The notes below the pieces were generated by a model. It did not search any database and had not been told where the DNA came from. It was given only the letters and a program-made list of their open reading frames with translations. 64,000 bases of DNA from Magicicada septendecula (Eukaryota; Arthropoda; Insecta; Hemiptera; Cicadidae): the NCBI GenBank assembly GCA_034769895.1, contig CM068367.1, positions 128,266,927-128,330,926 of the forward strand, given 5' to 3'. Below are positions 1 to 10,600 of the stretch, piece after piece; position 1 is the first letter of the stretch; every line of letters starts with the position of its first letter. A program made the translations under genes and the position numbers.

Positions 1-48
1 GGGTAGTTTACCTGCAACCTTTTACGTTTTAACAAGAGTAAAGTACTT
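1..48 (-). repeat. Dispersed repeat, block B fragment
   Basis: Reverse complement of a segment that recurs on the plus strand near 5,200, 5,385, 13,640, 15,010 and 57,000 (core: GTTGCAGGTAAACTACCCC). It is cut by the window edge. Non-coding; the element class is unknown. Confidence 0.75.
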
Positions 49-117
49 GAAAATTTATTTTAACTTTTTGAAACAATGGTAATTGTTAAAAATAAAATAA
101 TTTTGTTGCCAGGCAAT
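43..117 (+). repeat. Fragment matching the Helitron leader
   Basis: About 75 bases closely match 41,199-41,271 inside the Helitron leader, including the shared end TTGTTGCCAGGCAA. It is either a fragment of a related Helitron or a small repeat that both loci acquired. Confidence 0.55.
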
Positions 118-176
118 AAAATTAAAATTTTTTCATTTTAATGTAATATAATATTTTTCATTTAATACGGCAATAA

Positions 177-350
177 AAAGGCAGGTAAGACACACACACA
201 CACACACACACACAATTCACGTTATTTCTGGCCTCACTCATGTTTATTTTCTTACGTTTGCACGCTTTTTAAATGGAAAGTGCCGAAACCCACACCAACA
301 TAACGCGTGCAAGCCGAAAAAATGGACATCAATTTGCTTACTGGCGAAGC
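177..350 (-). repeat. Dispersed repeat with a (CA)n tract
   Basis: Closely matches the reverse complement of 13,105-13,290, including the CA/GT microsatellite (188-214 here) and the GTGCCGAAACC segment. The two copies are in opposite orientation about 13 kb apart. Non-coding; possibly SINE-like, but no pol III boxes were recognised. Confidence 0.7.
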
Positions 351-1125
351 TAGTTAATGAATGGGTAGGCAAAAATCTTATCTTAAATTTTTTTTAAGGA
401 ATCACTAAAAGGACGGTGGGTCAAATCGGACGCTGAGGTAGAGTTTGCTGTAACCGAATGGTTCCACAAACAGCCGTAAGAATTTTACTAGCAGGGAATC
501 TACAGGTTAGTGCAACAGTGGAACTCATGTCTTAATGTTATTGGAAACTTCTTTTAAAATCGTTGAATAAAAAATGCTTTACAGCTCTATACGTGTGTCT
601 ATTGAACAATCCTTGTATTAGTCATACACAATAATACAACTGATTGAACTTCAAATTTTTAAACTTGATTAGTTTCTATATATATGTTTAATGTTACAAA
701 TAATTCAAATAACAATCTTGATCATCTGTTAGTTCAGCGGAATAACAGTGACACTTTTAATAACCGCATAAAATAAACACTTAGAAACAACACAGGCGCT
801 TTAACTTAACTGTTTGGACCACAGAAGTGAGGCATGCCTCAACGCTCTATGTGTACAGCGCGGGACAATCCCCCCTCCCTACACTTCCCTATCACACCAC
901 TACATTGCTTACATACGATGTATCAAAAAACGCTGAGGCAAGTTCAGGTTGCCTCATTCGCTTTAAACGAACTATGCCGAATCTCACCTGTCACCATCTA
1001 GCGGTCGCTCAATAAAGCACGTTTCGGTTTAATAAATTTGACAGTCGCAGTAACAATGTATAATCTTTACGTTATGTAGTTCATACGTATTTATAATTTT
1101 TATTCTACAGAATTTTTTAGGGTAG
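351..1125. other. No gene recognised
   Basis: AT-rich sequence with only short chance reading frames, including one of 62 codons at 827-1,015 with no recognisable motif. Nothing further is supportable. Confidence 0.6.
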
Positions 1126-1159
1126 GCATTGCCTCAATTGCCTCCATGTAACTTCGCCA
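1126..1159 (-). mobile_element. Possible lone hAT-like terminus
   Basis: Read on the minus strand this begins CAGTGGCGAAGTTAC and then runs into GAGGC-rich sequence, resembling hAT terminal repeats. No partner terminus or matching 8-bp target duplication was found, so the identification is weak. Confidence 0.25.
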
Positions 1160-1463
1160 CTGATATATATGTGTACAACGTTATCGGCAACAAAGAAGTA
1201 GTTTTTGTTAAAATTCCTTCCCGGGATATTTGGCCGTAGTCCAATGTTTTCTACAAAACCAGACATTTCGGCATGCCATCGACTTCCATCATCAGTGAAA
1301 ATCGAGTGCGATAACGTGAGGTGGTATACGTTAGTGACCACAGTACTGTGGTTAAGGCTGAAGCAGTAAGTAGAAAGAAGTAGTTTCTATGGTAATATTT
1401 CATTTCGAAAATGATTTTAAATATAAATCTTAGAATATGGAAGTCATGTATGGTTCTCCATAC
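1160..1463 (-). repeat. Dispersed repeat, block A (minus copy)
   Basis: Minus-strand copy of the unit also present at 4,427, 4,732 and 56,574. It holds the hairpin GTATGG-AGAA-CCATAC (1,448-1,463) and the hammerhead-like core CTGATGA (1,289-1,295) followed by GAAA (1,266-1,269). The 74-codon frame across it is a by-product of the repeat, not a gene. Confidence 0.75.
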
Positions 1464-1479
1464 CGATTTTTCATTCTTG

Positions 1480-4420
1480 GGACAACATGCTTATGTTAAA
1501 GTGTGCAGGGGTAATAAAACTGGGCTTTATAAATATCTTCAGAAAGATTCATTTTCATAAGATCTATTGAGAATACTAATTTAGAATTAAAGTGACTGCT
1601 ATGACATGAGATTTATTACCTTTGATTTTAATAATAGTTAACTAAGATAGGATATTCTGAAATCAGTGCTTTTTTTCAACCCTTATACTTCACGGTGGTT
1701 TGCTCAAAAACTTTTGAGACACAGACAATTTATAAAATGTATTTATAAAATTATATGGAAAGAATCCTGAATTTCTCATTTATCCTGATTAAAATGGAGA
1801 ATCCAACCTTCGACCTAGTCTCATCCCCCTCCCCCAAGAGAAACTCCTAATTACACCACTTGTAAATTTACAATAATCTGTTAACTAATCTTGCTTAATA
1901 ATTATGTAAAGATTACAAGACACATGGAATACCTAGGTGATTCCTTACACCAATTTTATTATCTTTTTTTTATTTTCAATTATAAAACACATATTCCTCT
2001 ACACACAGTGCGATATCGATTTCTCGAATCAGGACAGCGTTCCGACTGCTGTGGAGACAGGAAATTACCGCCCACACTACCTCTCGTTTTTTTTTTTAAT
2101 TAAACGTACCAAGCGCGCGCACACTCACACACTCACATATATACGGCTACGTGCGTCGTTCCAAGAATTATTTATCCGTTCTCTGGTTTTATTTTCGGTT
2201 TACAATTAAATCGCAAAGCGCGACCGTACCCTCCTCACACCGCCACACCACCTCCACCGTTAGCCTACGCTATAAAATTGTGTTCGTTTCCGAGCTGCCG
2301 TTTCTCTCTCTCTCTCTCTCTTGAATGATTTAATTGTTGACGCTTCGTGTGCTCCTCTCCACATCCCGCCAGCGGGTGACGTAAAACTGATTTGCCACAG
2401 TACACACGGGCAGATTTCTTGTCATGTTTACGACTCGAGAGAAGCCACCCAACGCTTCGCTACTCTCCTCTAACCAACTTGAAGCACCTATTGAGCTACT
2501 TGAGCACAAAGTGTATGTGTGTGTGTGAGCGCGAGCAATATTTAATCTCCAACGCTGAATTTTTGTAAAAACTTAAACATAAAACACAACAAGTAGACAC
2601 AATTTGTGAAGAATGCGTTTCAACAGAAATCTCTACTGAATTCAACTGAATACTGTGGACGTACACGTGGAACGTTCACATGATTTCGGACGCAATGGAT
2701 TCGTCAGTTCCACTTGAATTCATCAGGATCGCAATTCTCAAGTACCCGTTTCCAGTGGCCTTAGACTTACCATGCGTACCGTTCCGAATGGGACAACGCC
2801 GTTTTTCTCGTATTTCCTAGCGTCCCGCCGTTTTAATAAAACGTTAATTTTGTCTCGTGTATAGTCAATTTATTAAAATAATATAATAGTGGGAAGTCGT
2901 AATTGATTATTCACAACGTATAATCCTACGGTCAATATCACAGATACCAGTAATATGTATATCTATAGACTGTCACTGTATGACACTAAGTTCGGAAATC
3001 TTCACTGGTTTATTAAGAGAAAATTAAAAATACCCGTTGATAACGCTTGAGTGTCTCATCAATGATCTTGAAGAGCTTTATAATACTGTCGAGTTTATTG
3101 ACTGTCATCCCGAACAGCTGTTGGGATAACATTTTCTGTAATGAACCGTATGCAGTAAGTAAAAGGAGAAGAAATTTGCATTAAATGTTGAGTTAATGAC
3201 GGCTATGTAAGTTATAAGACAAAACTGTGTCACGGGGTGTGAGAAATTTTACGATAAGTTGTTGGACGAGCGAAACTTGCTACACAGATTACTTCACCAG
3301 AGCAATATTCACGGTGCGATCACGCTTAAGTACAGTTCTTTTCTATATCTACCTAAATTTTTGTGGGCTTTGTCACCGGAAACGAAAAATGATACAACAC
3401 GTTTAGCGTCCACTTTCCGTAACCTCATTCCAAGAAAATACGGCCAACCGAACATCATTGCAACTAACAAAACTTAACTTACAGTAGTGAAAAATATCAG
3501 TCACCTTACTTTTTGAGAAGAACGATACGACTTTGGTTTATCAAGGTTATCATCAACCGAATACAAGAATACTCCTCATTTAAGAATCTGTTTCCACACA
3601 CGTAGCCAATATTTAGCGGCCAACTAGAAACATTGTTACGAGCTACCGGCAGCTCATGATCAACGATTTGGCGATAACTGTATGTAGTCATTAGGTAATT
3701 AGTTATTAATATTATTGGCAGTACTCACAGAAAATTAGTACATGAATAACAATCAGTACTGTGGACACCGTGCAAGTTTAGCATGAGACGCCCGACCGAT
3801 TCTGATATCGTTCAGTTCTAAAGTTAAATCTTGGGTTTCGACATATATCACGAGAAGCGCCTACAATCTGTGGGAACGAGATTCCTCTGCTCGGATACGA
3901 TACGAAAAGTTCGGCAAGTAGTCATACTTTACCAGTGCCATAATAATAATAATAATAATAATAATGGAGACGTTTTTCAACCAATCTAAATGGCTTAGGG
4001 GAGACAGGAATGACTCCCTATGTGGGGCACTCGGCATATAAAGACGGCAGTGTGGCCAGTACTACGCTTCAGCCGCATATTATTGTCCTACGTGGAACAC
4101 TAGGCATTCACTTCCGTAAGCTGAATCGGGATGGGGCGGGGGATGAAAAACGCTCCCCGATACAACGACGTACTCGGAAATGTAAATAGTAACCAAGTAT
4201 CATACCAACTGTTTTACTACGACTAAACATTAAACAGAGTACTTCTGTCTGCATAAGTTGTCGATAAATTATGCACAAATGGGATAGAGGAACTTGAAAT
4301 ATAATGGTCGTTGAATAATAATGTTCGGCGCAACTTCGGATTTCAGTCGAGCGATACTACTGACCACCATTAGAGCGAGCCATGATCGTTGCATGCTTCC
4401 GTTCATTGCGACGGTAAAGA
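1480..4420. other. No gene recognised; simple repeats
   Basis: Contains a (CT)n run near 2,302-2,321, alternating purine-pyrimidine tracts near 2,110-2,145 and a (TAA)n run at 3,940-3,964. Reading frames are all under 100 codons and look like chance. No transposase, reverse transcriptase or host protein motif was seen. Confidence 0.6.
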
Positions 4421-4426
4421 ATATCG

Positions 4427-4725
4427 GTATGGAGAACCATACATGACTTCCATGTTCTAAGATTTATATTTAAAATCACATTCGAAATGAAATATTTCCA
4501 TAGAAACTACTTCTTTCTTCAGTCTTAACCACAGTACCGTGGTCACTAACGTATACCACTTCACGTTAGTGCGCTCGATTTTCACTGATGATAACAGTCG
4601 ATAGCACTGCCGAAACGTCTGGTTTTGTAGAAAACATTGGACCACGCTAAACAGCCCGGGAAGGAATTTTAACAAGAAACTACTTCTTTGTTGCCGATAA
4701 CGTAGTACACATGAATATAAATAAA
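4427..4725 (+). repeat. Dispersed repeat, block A copy 1
   Basis: Starts with the hairpin GTATGG-AGAA-CCATAC (4,427-4,442), continues through a decayed ACCACAGTAC(T/C)GTGGT palindrome, and contains CTGATGA (4,585-4,591), a CAG/CTG stem and GAAAC (4,612-4,616). Directly followed by a second copy, making a tandem pair with a period near 305 bp. Confidence 0.8.
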
Positions 4726-4731
4726 ATATCG

Positions 4732-5040
4732 GTATGGAGAACCATACACGACTTCCATGTTCTAAGATTTAGGCCTATATTTAAAATCATCTTCGAAATG
4801 AAATATTTCATAGAAACTACTTCTTTCTACTTATTGCTTCAGCCTTAACCACAGTACTGTGGTCACTAACGTATACCACCTCACGTTATCGTACTCGATT
4901 TTCACTGATGATGGCAGTCGATGGCACTCCCGAAACGTCTGGTTTTGCAGAAAACATTGGACTACGGCCAAACAGCCCGGGAAGGAATTTTACCAAACAA
5001 TAAACTACTTCTTTGTTGCCGATAACGTAGTAAACATAAA
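4732..5040 (+). repeat. Dispersed repeat, block A copy 2
   Basis: Second tandem copy. Hairpin at 4,732-4,747, perfect palindrome ACCACAGTACTGTGGT at 4,848-4,863, hammerhead-like core CTGATGA at 4,905-4,911 with GAAAC at 4,932-4,936. The stem II arm here reads GGCAG versus CTCCC, one pair short of the family consensus. Confidence 0.8.
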
Positions 5041-5540
5041 AAATTATCCCCTCCTCCTTCAACTGTTATAATTTTCATTTATAGAAAATTACCCCCACCC
5101 CGTTCAACTAGCCTCTTCATTTATAAATACTTCATCTACGTTTCTACAGTGGATTATTATGATCTTCTTATCAGGATACTTTATTTATCAAAATTAAGTA
5201 CTTTACTCTTGTTAAAACATAAAACGTTGCAGGTAAACTACCCCTTTCCCTCAACCGATCTTCACCAAAATCAGAAAGCCTTGAGTCCTGTACAATTCAA
5301 GATCGTATGCAAAAGCATATTCGATTCTGTTTGAATGTGCGACAGTTATCATTCGTCATAGAAAAAGTACCATTGGTAATACATAAAACGTTGCAGGTAA
5401 ACTACCCCTTCTCTTAACCGATCTTCAGGCCAAAATCAAAAACCCTGGAGTCCTCTACAATTTAGGGATGTATGCAAAACATTATTTGATTATGTTTGAA
5501 TTTACGGCAGTTATCGTTCATCATAAAAAAAAATTGTGGG
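5041..5540 (+). repeat. Dispersed repeat, block B with internal duplication
   Basis: Follows block A here and at 56,870, so A and B appear to form one larger element. The tail beginning ACGTTGCAGG is duplicated: 5,220-5,360 and again 5,383-5,530, a period near 163 bp. Non-coding. Confidence 0.75.
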
Positions 5541-5671
5541 TGCGTGTACTTATGTACGCGCGTTAGAAGTTATACTTCTTTGGCGTGATTGAAAAACTAA
5601 GGGTTAACATGCATGCTAAAAATTCATACGAGTAGAACGATAAGAGGAGTGAAGGGAGATGGTAAATACGA

Positions 5672-6073
5672 TTATCGGTTACAGATGCCGCATCCAGCTG
5701 GACCCGTGAAAAATATTTGGAACGAATTGCGGTTTGGAGTTAATAGATTGGAGATGACATGTAGCAAAAGTTCTTTTTGTTTATCGTTATTATTATGCCA
5801 TTTTTCATATGGTTGACTTTTGAGAAAAACTCTTGGCCTCTTAATTCCAGCTCGAAGTATATTGCAATAATCTTCGTCTGAGGAAATATTGTTATTTTGA
5901 TAAAAAGAATCAACATCAGAGTAATCATTATTTTCGAGATTAACCCTAATATCTTTATAACAATTTGCATAATTTTTGAATTCAGGCTCTTTTCGCATAG
6001 GTGATAATATAGTTGTAAATCGACAAGGTATAAAAGTTGCTTCAAATCTACACTGCTGAGGTTTATTTGCCAC
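5672..6073 (-). pseudogene. Pif1-family helicase fragment
   Basis: 133 codons on the minus strand. The C-terminal part reads like the start of a Pif1/RecD-type helicase domain: a conserved run ending FFTGPAGCG, the beginning of the Walker A P-loop. The expected Lys-Thr that completes the P-loop is missing; the frame instead ends ICNR-stop about 100 bases from the inverted end of the enclosing candidate element. This suggests an internal deletion that fused the helicase start to the terminal region. The N-terminal half (Lys/Asn/Asp-rich) is not recognised. Pif1-type helicases occur in Helitrons and several other DNA transposons; no Rep motif accompanies this one, so the parent type is open. 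Confidence 0.6.
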
Positions 6074-6542
6074 TATTTTTTTATAGCATGTAAACGTGTG
6101 TTTGTGTTTTTATAAGATGACTATTATACACTAAAAGATAAAAATTTAATTCAATTGAATTAATTTAAATTCAATATTATAATATTTTAGTAGAGACAAA
6201 ATTAATTTTTTTATCTAATAGCTCAAAATACTTACGAATTATTACAGTACTGGATGTATTACAGTATGTATTAATTGTATTAATAATTAATATTAATTGT
6301 ATGACAATTAATATTAATTGTAACATATTACATTGTATTAATGTATTACAGTAATGGATTTACTTTTCGATAGACTTCTGAATAATTAAGTGTGATCTAT
6401 AATTTATAATGTTTGGATTAAAGCAAACATAATGATAGAATACTTACCGAAACTTTTATTGATTTAAAATATATATAAAAGACTTTTGAAATTAATACTT
6501 ACGAAAAATTAATTAAAATTTTAATAATTACTTATTAAAACA

Positions 6543-6760
6543 CTTATTAAAATTTGGTTACACAATTTTTGTCACCGAAAAATATTTCACAGCACAATGT
6601 ATATAAAGTTATTTAATTATATTATATCCATTCACGATCAGCACCAGCAGGTCCATCGGGGCCGCGACCGAAATGTTTTTTAAACACTTATTACAATTTG
6701 GTTACACAATTTTTGTCACCAAAAAATATTTCTCAGCACAATGTATATAAAGTTATTTAA
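6543..6760. repeat. 75-bp direct repeat flanking an exon-like segment
   Basis: A ~75-bp segment at 6,543-6,616 recurs at 6,685-6,760. Between them, 6,625-6,680 duplicates part of 8,150-8,205. On the minus strand both versions encode HFGRGP-(D/N)-GPAGADREW, so a coding piece of the surrounding candidate transposon was copied here. Confidence 0.65.
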
Positions 6761-6896
6761 AAAGAAAAGTTAATTACTATAGTGAATTAGAGTTATAAGT
6801 TAGTTGCCCGGTGGTTTCTGCAGAAAGTTTCTGAATAGACTTCTAATGAACACAGAAATTGATGTAATTAAAAATTCAGTTTTGCTGACCACGTGA

Positions 6897-6923
6897 TATG
6901 TGTGTGTGTGTGTGTGTGTGTGT
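6897..6923. repeat. (GT)n microsatellite
   Basis: Uninterrupted TG dinucleotide run within the candidate transposon's interior. Confidence 0.9.
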
Positions 6924-7075
6924 AACGTTTCACAATTATTATTATTTACGAATACAAGCCTGTGTTTATATTTAACGCAACTGTATTGTGTAAACCACTA
7001 GCTAGGTAATAGAATTTTTGTATGATTCTTGCCCTATGTATAACTGTTGCGCAGCAATTTTCTTTTTCTTTAATA

Positions 7076-8052
7076 CAGTAAAACCTCTCTAGTCCGACTC
7101 CCGGCTGGTCCGACCGCGGCTGAGGCACCGACTTGTTGATGACTCACCAGCTTGTCTACATACTTGTCAGTTGTTTTGCTGCCTCAGTGAGCCGACATCT
7201 AGGGTCTAGTGCGCAGTGTTGCCAGGTCGAAATTCCGAAAGACCTTCCGATTTTTTTTAATGTTCCAGAAAATACGAAATTTGGTGTAAGTCTTCCGAAT
7301 TTTTCCTACTCTCGTTTCAGTGTATGTCGCATTTCTAGAGTTTTGTTTTTGCGTACGATATGACGTCAAATCTGGTGTTTCATTGCAACCGCAATTATAA
7401 TTGCTTTCAATAAAAGTTTATAAGAGGTCTTGTCAAAAATTATAGTTCCTTCCTCCTGTCACAAACAATAATTATGACCACCCATACACAATGATGTAAT
7501 AACCATTTTGGAGTATCCACTTATTGTACCATACTGCTAATCAAACAAGAGTGACTAATCGTTATAGTTTAGTCTCAAGCTGACAGAATCGCACTACATG
7601 ACTGCACCTGAATAAACAGATACTGTAATGTCTAGCCTACACCAGGTCATAATAATGTCAAGTAGCCGTGATAAACATGAAAATAAAAGTAGGGTACTAC
7701 ACTTGGTGGCTAAACTGTTGGGCATGAGGAGTGTTGAACTGTTGTTATGTTTACATCTCTGCAGCGAAGTCTAGACAGTCGTCTGCCAAACAAAAGAACA
7801 TTACCGATTTTTTTCACCAATAAAATGGGTTTCTTGTTTTTTATTGCACTATTGCTGGACTGTAGATATTATCATTTATTGTACATAACCAATCATATAG
7901 CCTGGTAGCCTACTGTATAAGTTTTATTTTATTTTAGACTGTCTCGTTTAATGAAATAATAAACATTTTGTATTTTTCTGATAATCCGACCTTTTTTGCG
8001 TTCCGACCATACCCCCCACTCACTCAGGTGACGGATTAGCGACGTTCTACTG
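7076..8052 (+). mobile_element. Tigger/pogo-like element, internally deleted
   Basis: Ends are imperfect inverted repeats: left CAGTAAAACCTCTCTAGTCC, right (inverted) CAGTAGAACGTCGCTAATCC. Each is flanked by TA (7,074-7,075 and 8,053-8,054), the target duplication expected for the Tc1/mariner-pogo group. Near the right end, 7,774-7,815 encodes a short SAKQKNITDFF-like string resembling the C-terminal tail of pogo/Tigger transposases; the catalytic domain is gone. It lies inside the 5.6-8.3 kb candidate element and so inserted after it. Confidence 0.75.
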
Positions 8053-8139
8053 TAAATAAATGAGCAAGACGTTGATGGCATGAAATAACTAAATAAAATT
8101 GAAGAAATAAATCATCGGGTTATTAATTGTTACTTTTAA

Positions 8140-8301
8140 ATTATATACCGGTATCCATTCACGATCAGCACCAGCAGGTCCATTGGGGCCGCGACCGAAA
8201 TGTTTTGGTTTTTTGGCCTCAGGCGCGTTGTCCACGGCTAACTTCATCCTGTTAACTTTCCGTTTCCGTTGCATGGTGCGCGCGCATTTCGTTACATACA
8301 A
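8140..8301 (-). pseudogene. N-terminal coding segment of unknown transposon protein
   Basis: From the Met at 8,301 the minus strand reads a basic N-terminus (QRKRKVNRMK), then AKKPKHFGRGP and GPAGADREW. The frame runs on to 8,089 but loses character after REWI. The same HFGRGP-GPAGADREW piece recurs at 6,625-6,680, which supports real coding ancestry. The protein family is not recognised; its position just inside an inverted end suggests the first exon of the candidate Pif1-bearing element. Confidence 0.4.
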
Positions 8302-8342
8302 AAAATTCCACCCTCAACGCGCCTAAAGAAGTATAACTTCAA

Positions 8343-8402
8343 AAATAGGTATGGAGAAGCATACATGACTTCCATGTCCTAAAATTTATATTTAAAATCA
8401 TT
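8343..8402 (+). repeat. Block A fragment
   Basis: Matches the first ~60 bases of block A, with one arm of the GTATGG hairpin mutated (AGAAGCATAC). The remainder of the block is absent. Confidence 0.7.
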
Positions 8403-8439
8403 TAAATATTGTAACAGTACATATAATCAGCATACTTTG

Positions 8440-10600
8440 AACATAACATTGGACACAACATAACAGAATAATGAAATAAGACAAGACCTACCAAGGAGTC
8501 AGAATGGTGTATCAAACATTAAAACCATTTAAAGAATTAATAACTAAAGAATGAACCCACAAATAAAGAATAAAAGTAGTAATGGAAAACTTAAAACAAG
8601 GAAGAAAATATAATAAAATGTGATTAACCCAATGACCCAATAGACTAGGTCAGTGAGCAACAAACAAGAAACATAAACAAGAAGAATGAAATGAAGTAAA
8701 CGACGCTAGAATAAAACTCAAAACAGTAAATAACATCAGTAAGGAATAAGATATGTCCAACACTATATGACAAAGATGAGAATAGCTGTGAGATGAATAA
8801 ATTATAAGAAGAGAATCCCAGAGTGAAGAATAGTTAATAACAAGTAAACATTGACAAACTAGTTTAGATGACTGGACTGACAAAAAATCTAATGTAAATT
8901 AATTATATAATAAATGATGATCAGGAGAGTGAAATAAAGATAGTATAAATGTAATTTAACTGTGTATCAGAAATAACAACAAGATTGCATATTGTCTGCT
9001 ATTCATGTAACTAGTGTAAACATAGGGATGTCAGATATAGACTGATAATCATCAGTAAAATTATAACCAGAATGATAAAAGGCACTAAAAAATTTATAAC
9101 AAACAAAAAGTAGTAATTAACACTGTTAGTACTGTAAAATAAGTAAATGAAAGAGATAAAAACAAATCATGGGATGTACCCATTGTTGTCAGCCAAAGTA
9201 GGGGGCACATAACCTAACTCAATGAGAATTGTGCACATATAATGACAAAAATAAAGGATGAAATTGCTATTAAATCCAATTTCTATTCGACTGTAATTCA
9301 ACTATATGTTATAAGGACAATATTAACACCAAGATTAGCTATCATAGCATGAAATATATTGTAATAAGTGTAAAATAAAATACTGAAATGGACAGTACAA
9401 AATTTACCTAATAGGCAAACTAACAAACCTTAGCACTACTAAATAATAGAGAAGAGAAATTGTTATCAGTAGAATCAGTGATATTCAATGTAACTAATAT
9501 GAGGTGAAACAATTATGGTTACCACAAAAATAAGTCATAATAATGTAAATAAAACATACTCATCAAGTGATACCAGATGCAAGAACTTTTACTGAATTCT
9601 CAGCAAATGGGAATATACTGTTATCAAACAAAAGAGTGTAAAACTTTAGGATAACTATAATAAGTATTTTGTAAAAGATAATGACTCAAAATCAAGTATA
9701 TAATTGAGAGTGAAGATAATTTATGTAACACCATATAGTGCATAAGCTATAGGTGAATTGAAAGATTAAAATTTCAATAAATTAACTGTATAAAAACACA
9801 AACTAAAATTGTACCAGAAACTGTATCAGAAATTGTACTGATTATCTGAGAATAAGGAGTAGCACTATTCATGAATAAATCATTATGAATAAAATAAATA
9901 CAAGTAAAACTAACTTATGGGATCATAGGCCTAAAGAAGCCTAGAACCTAATACTACATATATTATGCTAGAAAGTATGTCAGGTAAAACCACATGTAAA
10001 ATTATTAGATAGATGAGACATCAATTATGAACAAAAAGTTAACATGATAAATGATGTATTGTATGATTGTAAGTAGAAATGACATGATGTCTAGGTGTGC
10101 AAAACACCATGCATTTTCATGATAAAGCACATTAAATAAAGCATCAATTAATCCAAGCAATGATGACCAGAAGTTGAAATGAGTGTTTAGGATTAAGTAT
10201 GAAATGTAATCCACTCATTAGATGCAACCATTAAACAAAAATAACTAAATCCAAGTCATGATGCTATAAGCCTAGTGAAGCTTGGAACCAAATCTAGTGT
10301 TGTTTTCACAATTAAGTGATCATAAGGTAACTTAATAACAGAAAAGGACTGTGTATTAGTGGAAACAGTTATTAGTAAATTCAAATTGTAAATAAAATAA
10401 GCATAAGATAGATTTTAATAAGAAAAATTGTAATAGGCGTAAGTTATAAAAGTGATAATTGTCAAACATGAATCGAATTATGGCTTATGAGGTATCTAAC
10501 TGACCAGAAAGACAATTACAAAAGATTGATAAAGCTAGATTAGAGCTCATAAGTGTCATAAGAAAGTTATTTGAGTTTAAATGTATTTGTGTCAATTTCG
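8440..10600. other. A-rich, CpG-poor non-coding tract
   Basis: About 2.1 kb in which the plus strand is visibly A-rich relative to T and CG dinucleotides are scarce. Stops are dense in all frames; the longest frames (about 70-77 codons on the minus strand) have no motif. Two imperfectly similar segments at 9,911-9,960 and 10,253-10,300 (both containing AGCCTAG/AGCTTGG cores) suggest old internal repetition. It may be the eroded body of an A-rich retroelement, but nothing coding can be shown. Confidence 0.45.

Larger units (their letters stand above)
5566..8345 (-). mobile_element. Candidate DNA transposon with Pif1-type helicase relic
   Basis: The two ends carry similar inverted sequences: plus-strand GAAGTTATACTTCTTT near 5,568, and its reverse complement near 8,316, with partial similarity beyond. 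On the minus strand an open N-terminal segment starts just inside the right end (8,301) and a Pif1-type helicase fragment lies near the left end. A Tigger element (7,076-8,052) is inserted in the middle. No target-site duplication could be fixed, and I cannot place the superfamily. Alternatives are two unrelated repeats that happen to share an end motif. Confidence 0.4.

Noticed and set aside
827..2209. Short frames of 60-90 codons as possible host genes
   Set aside because: No domain, no splice-consistent extension, and partly overlapping T-rich or simple sequence.
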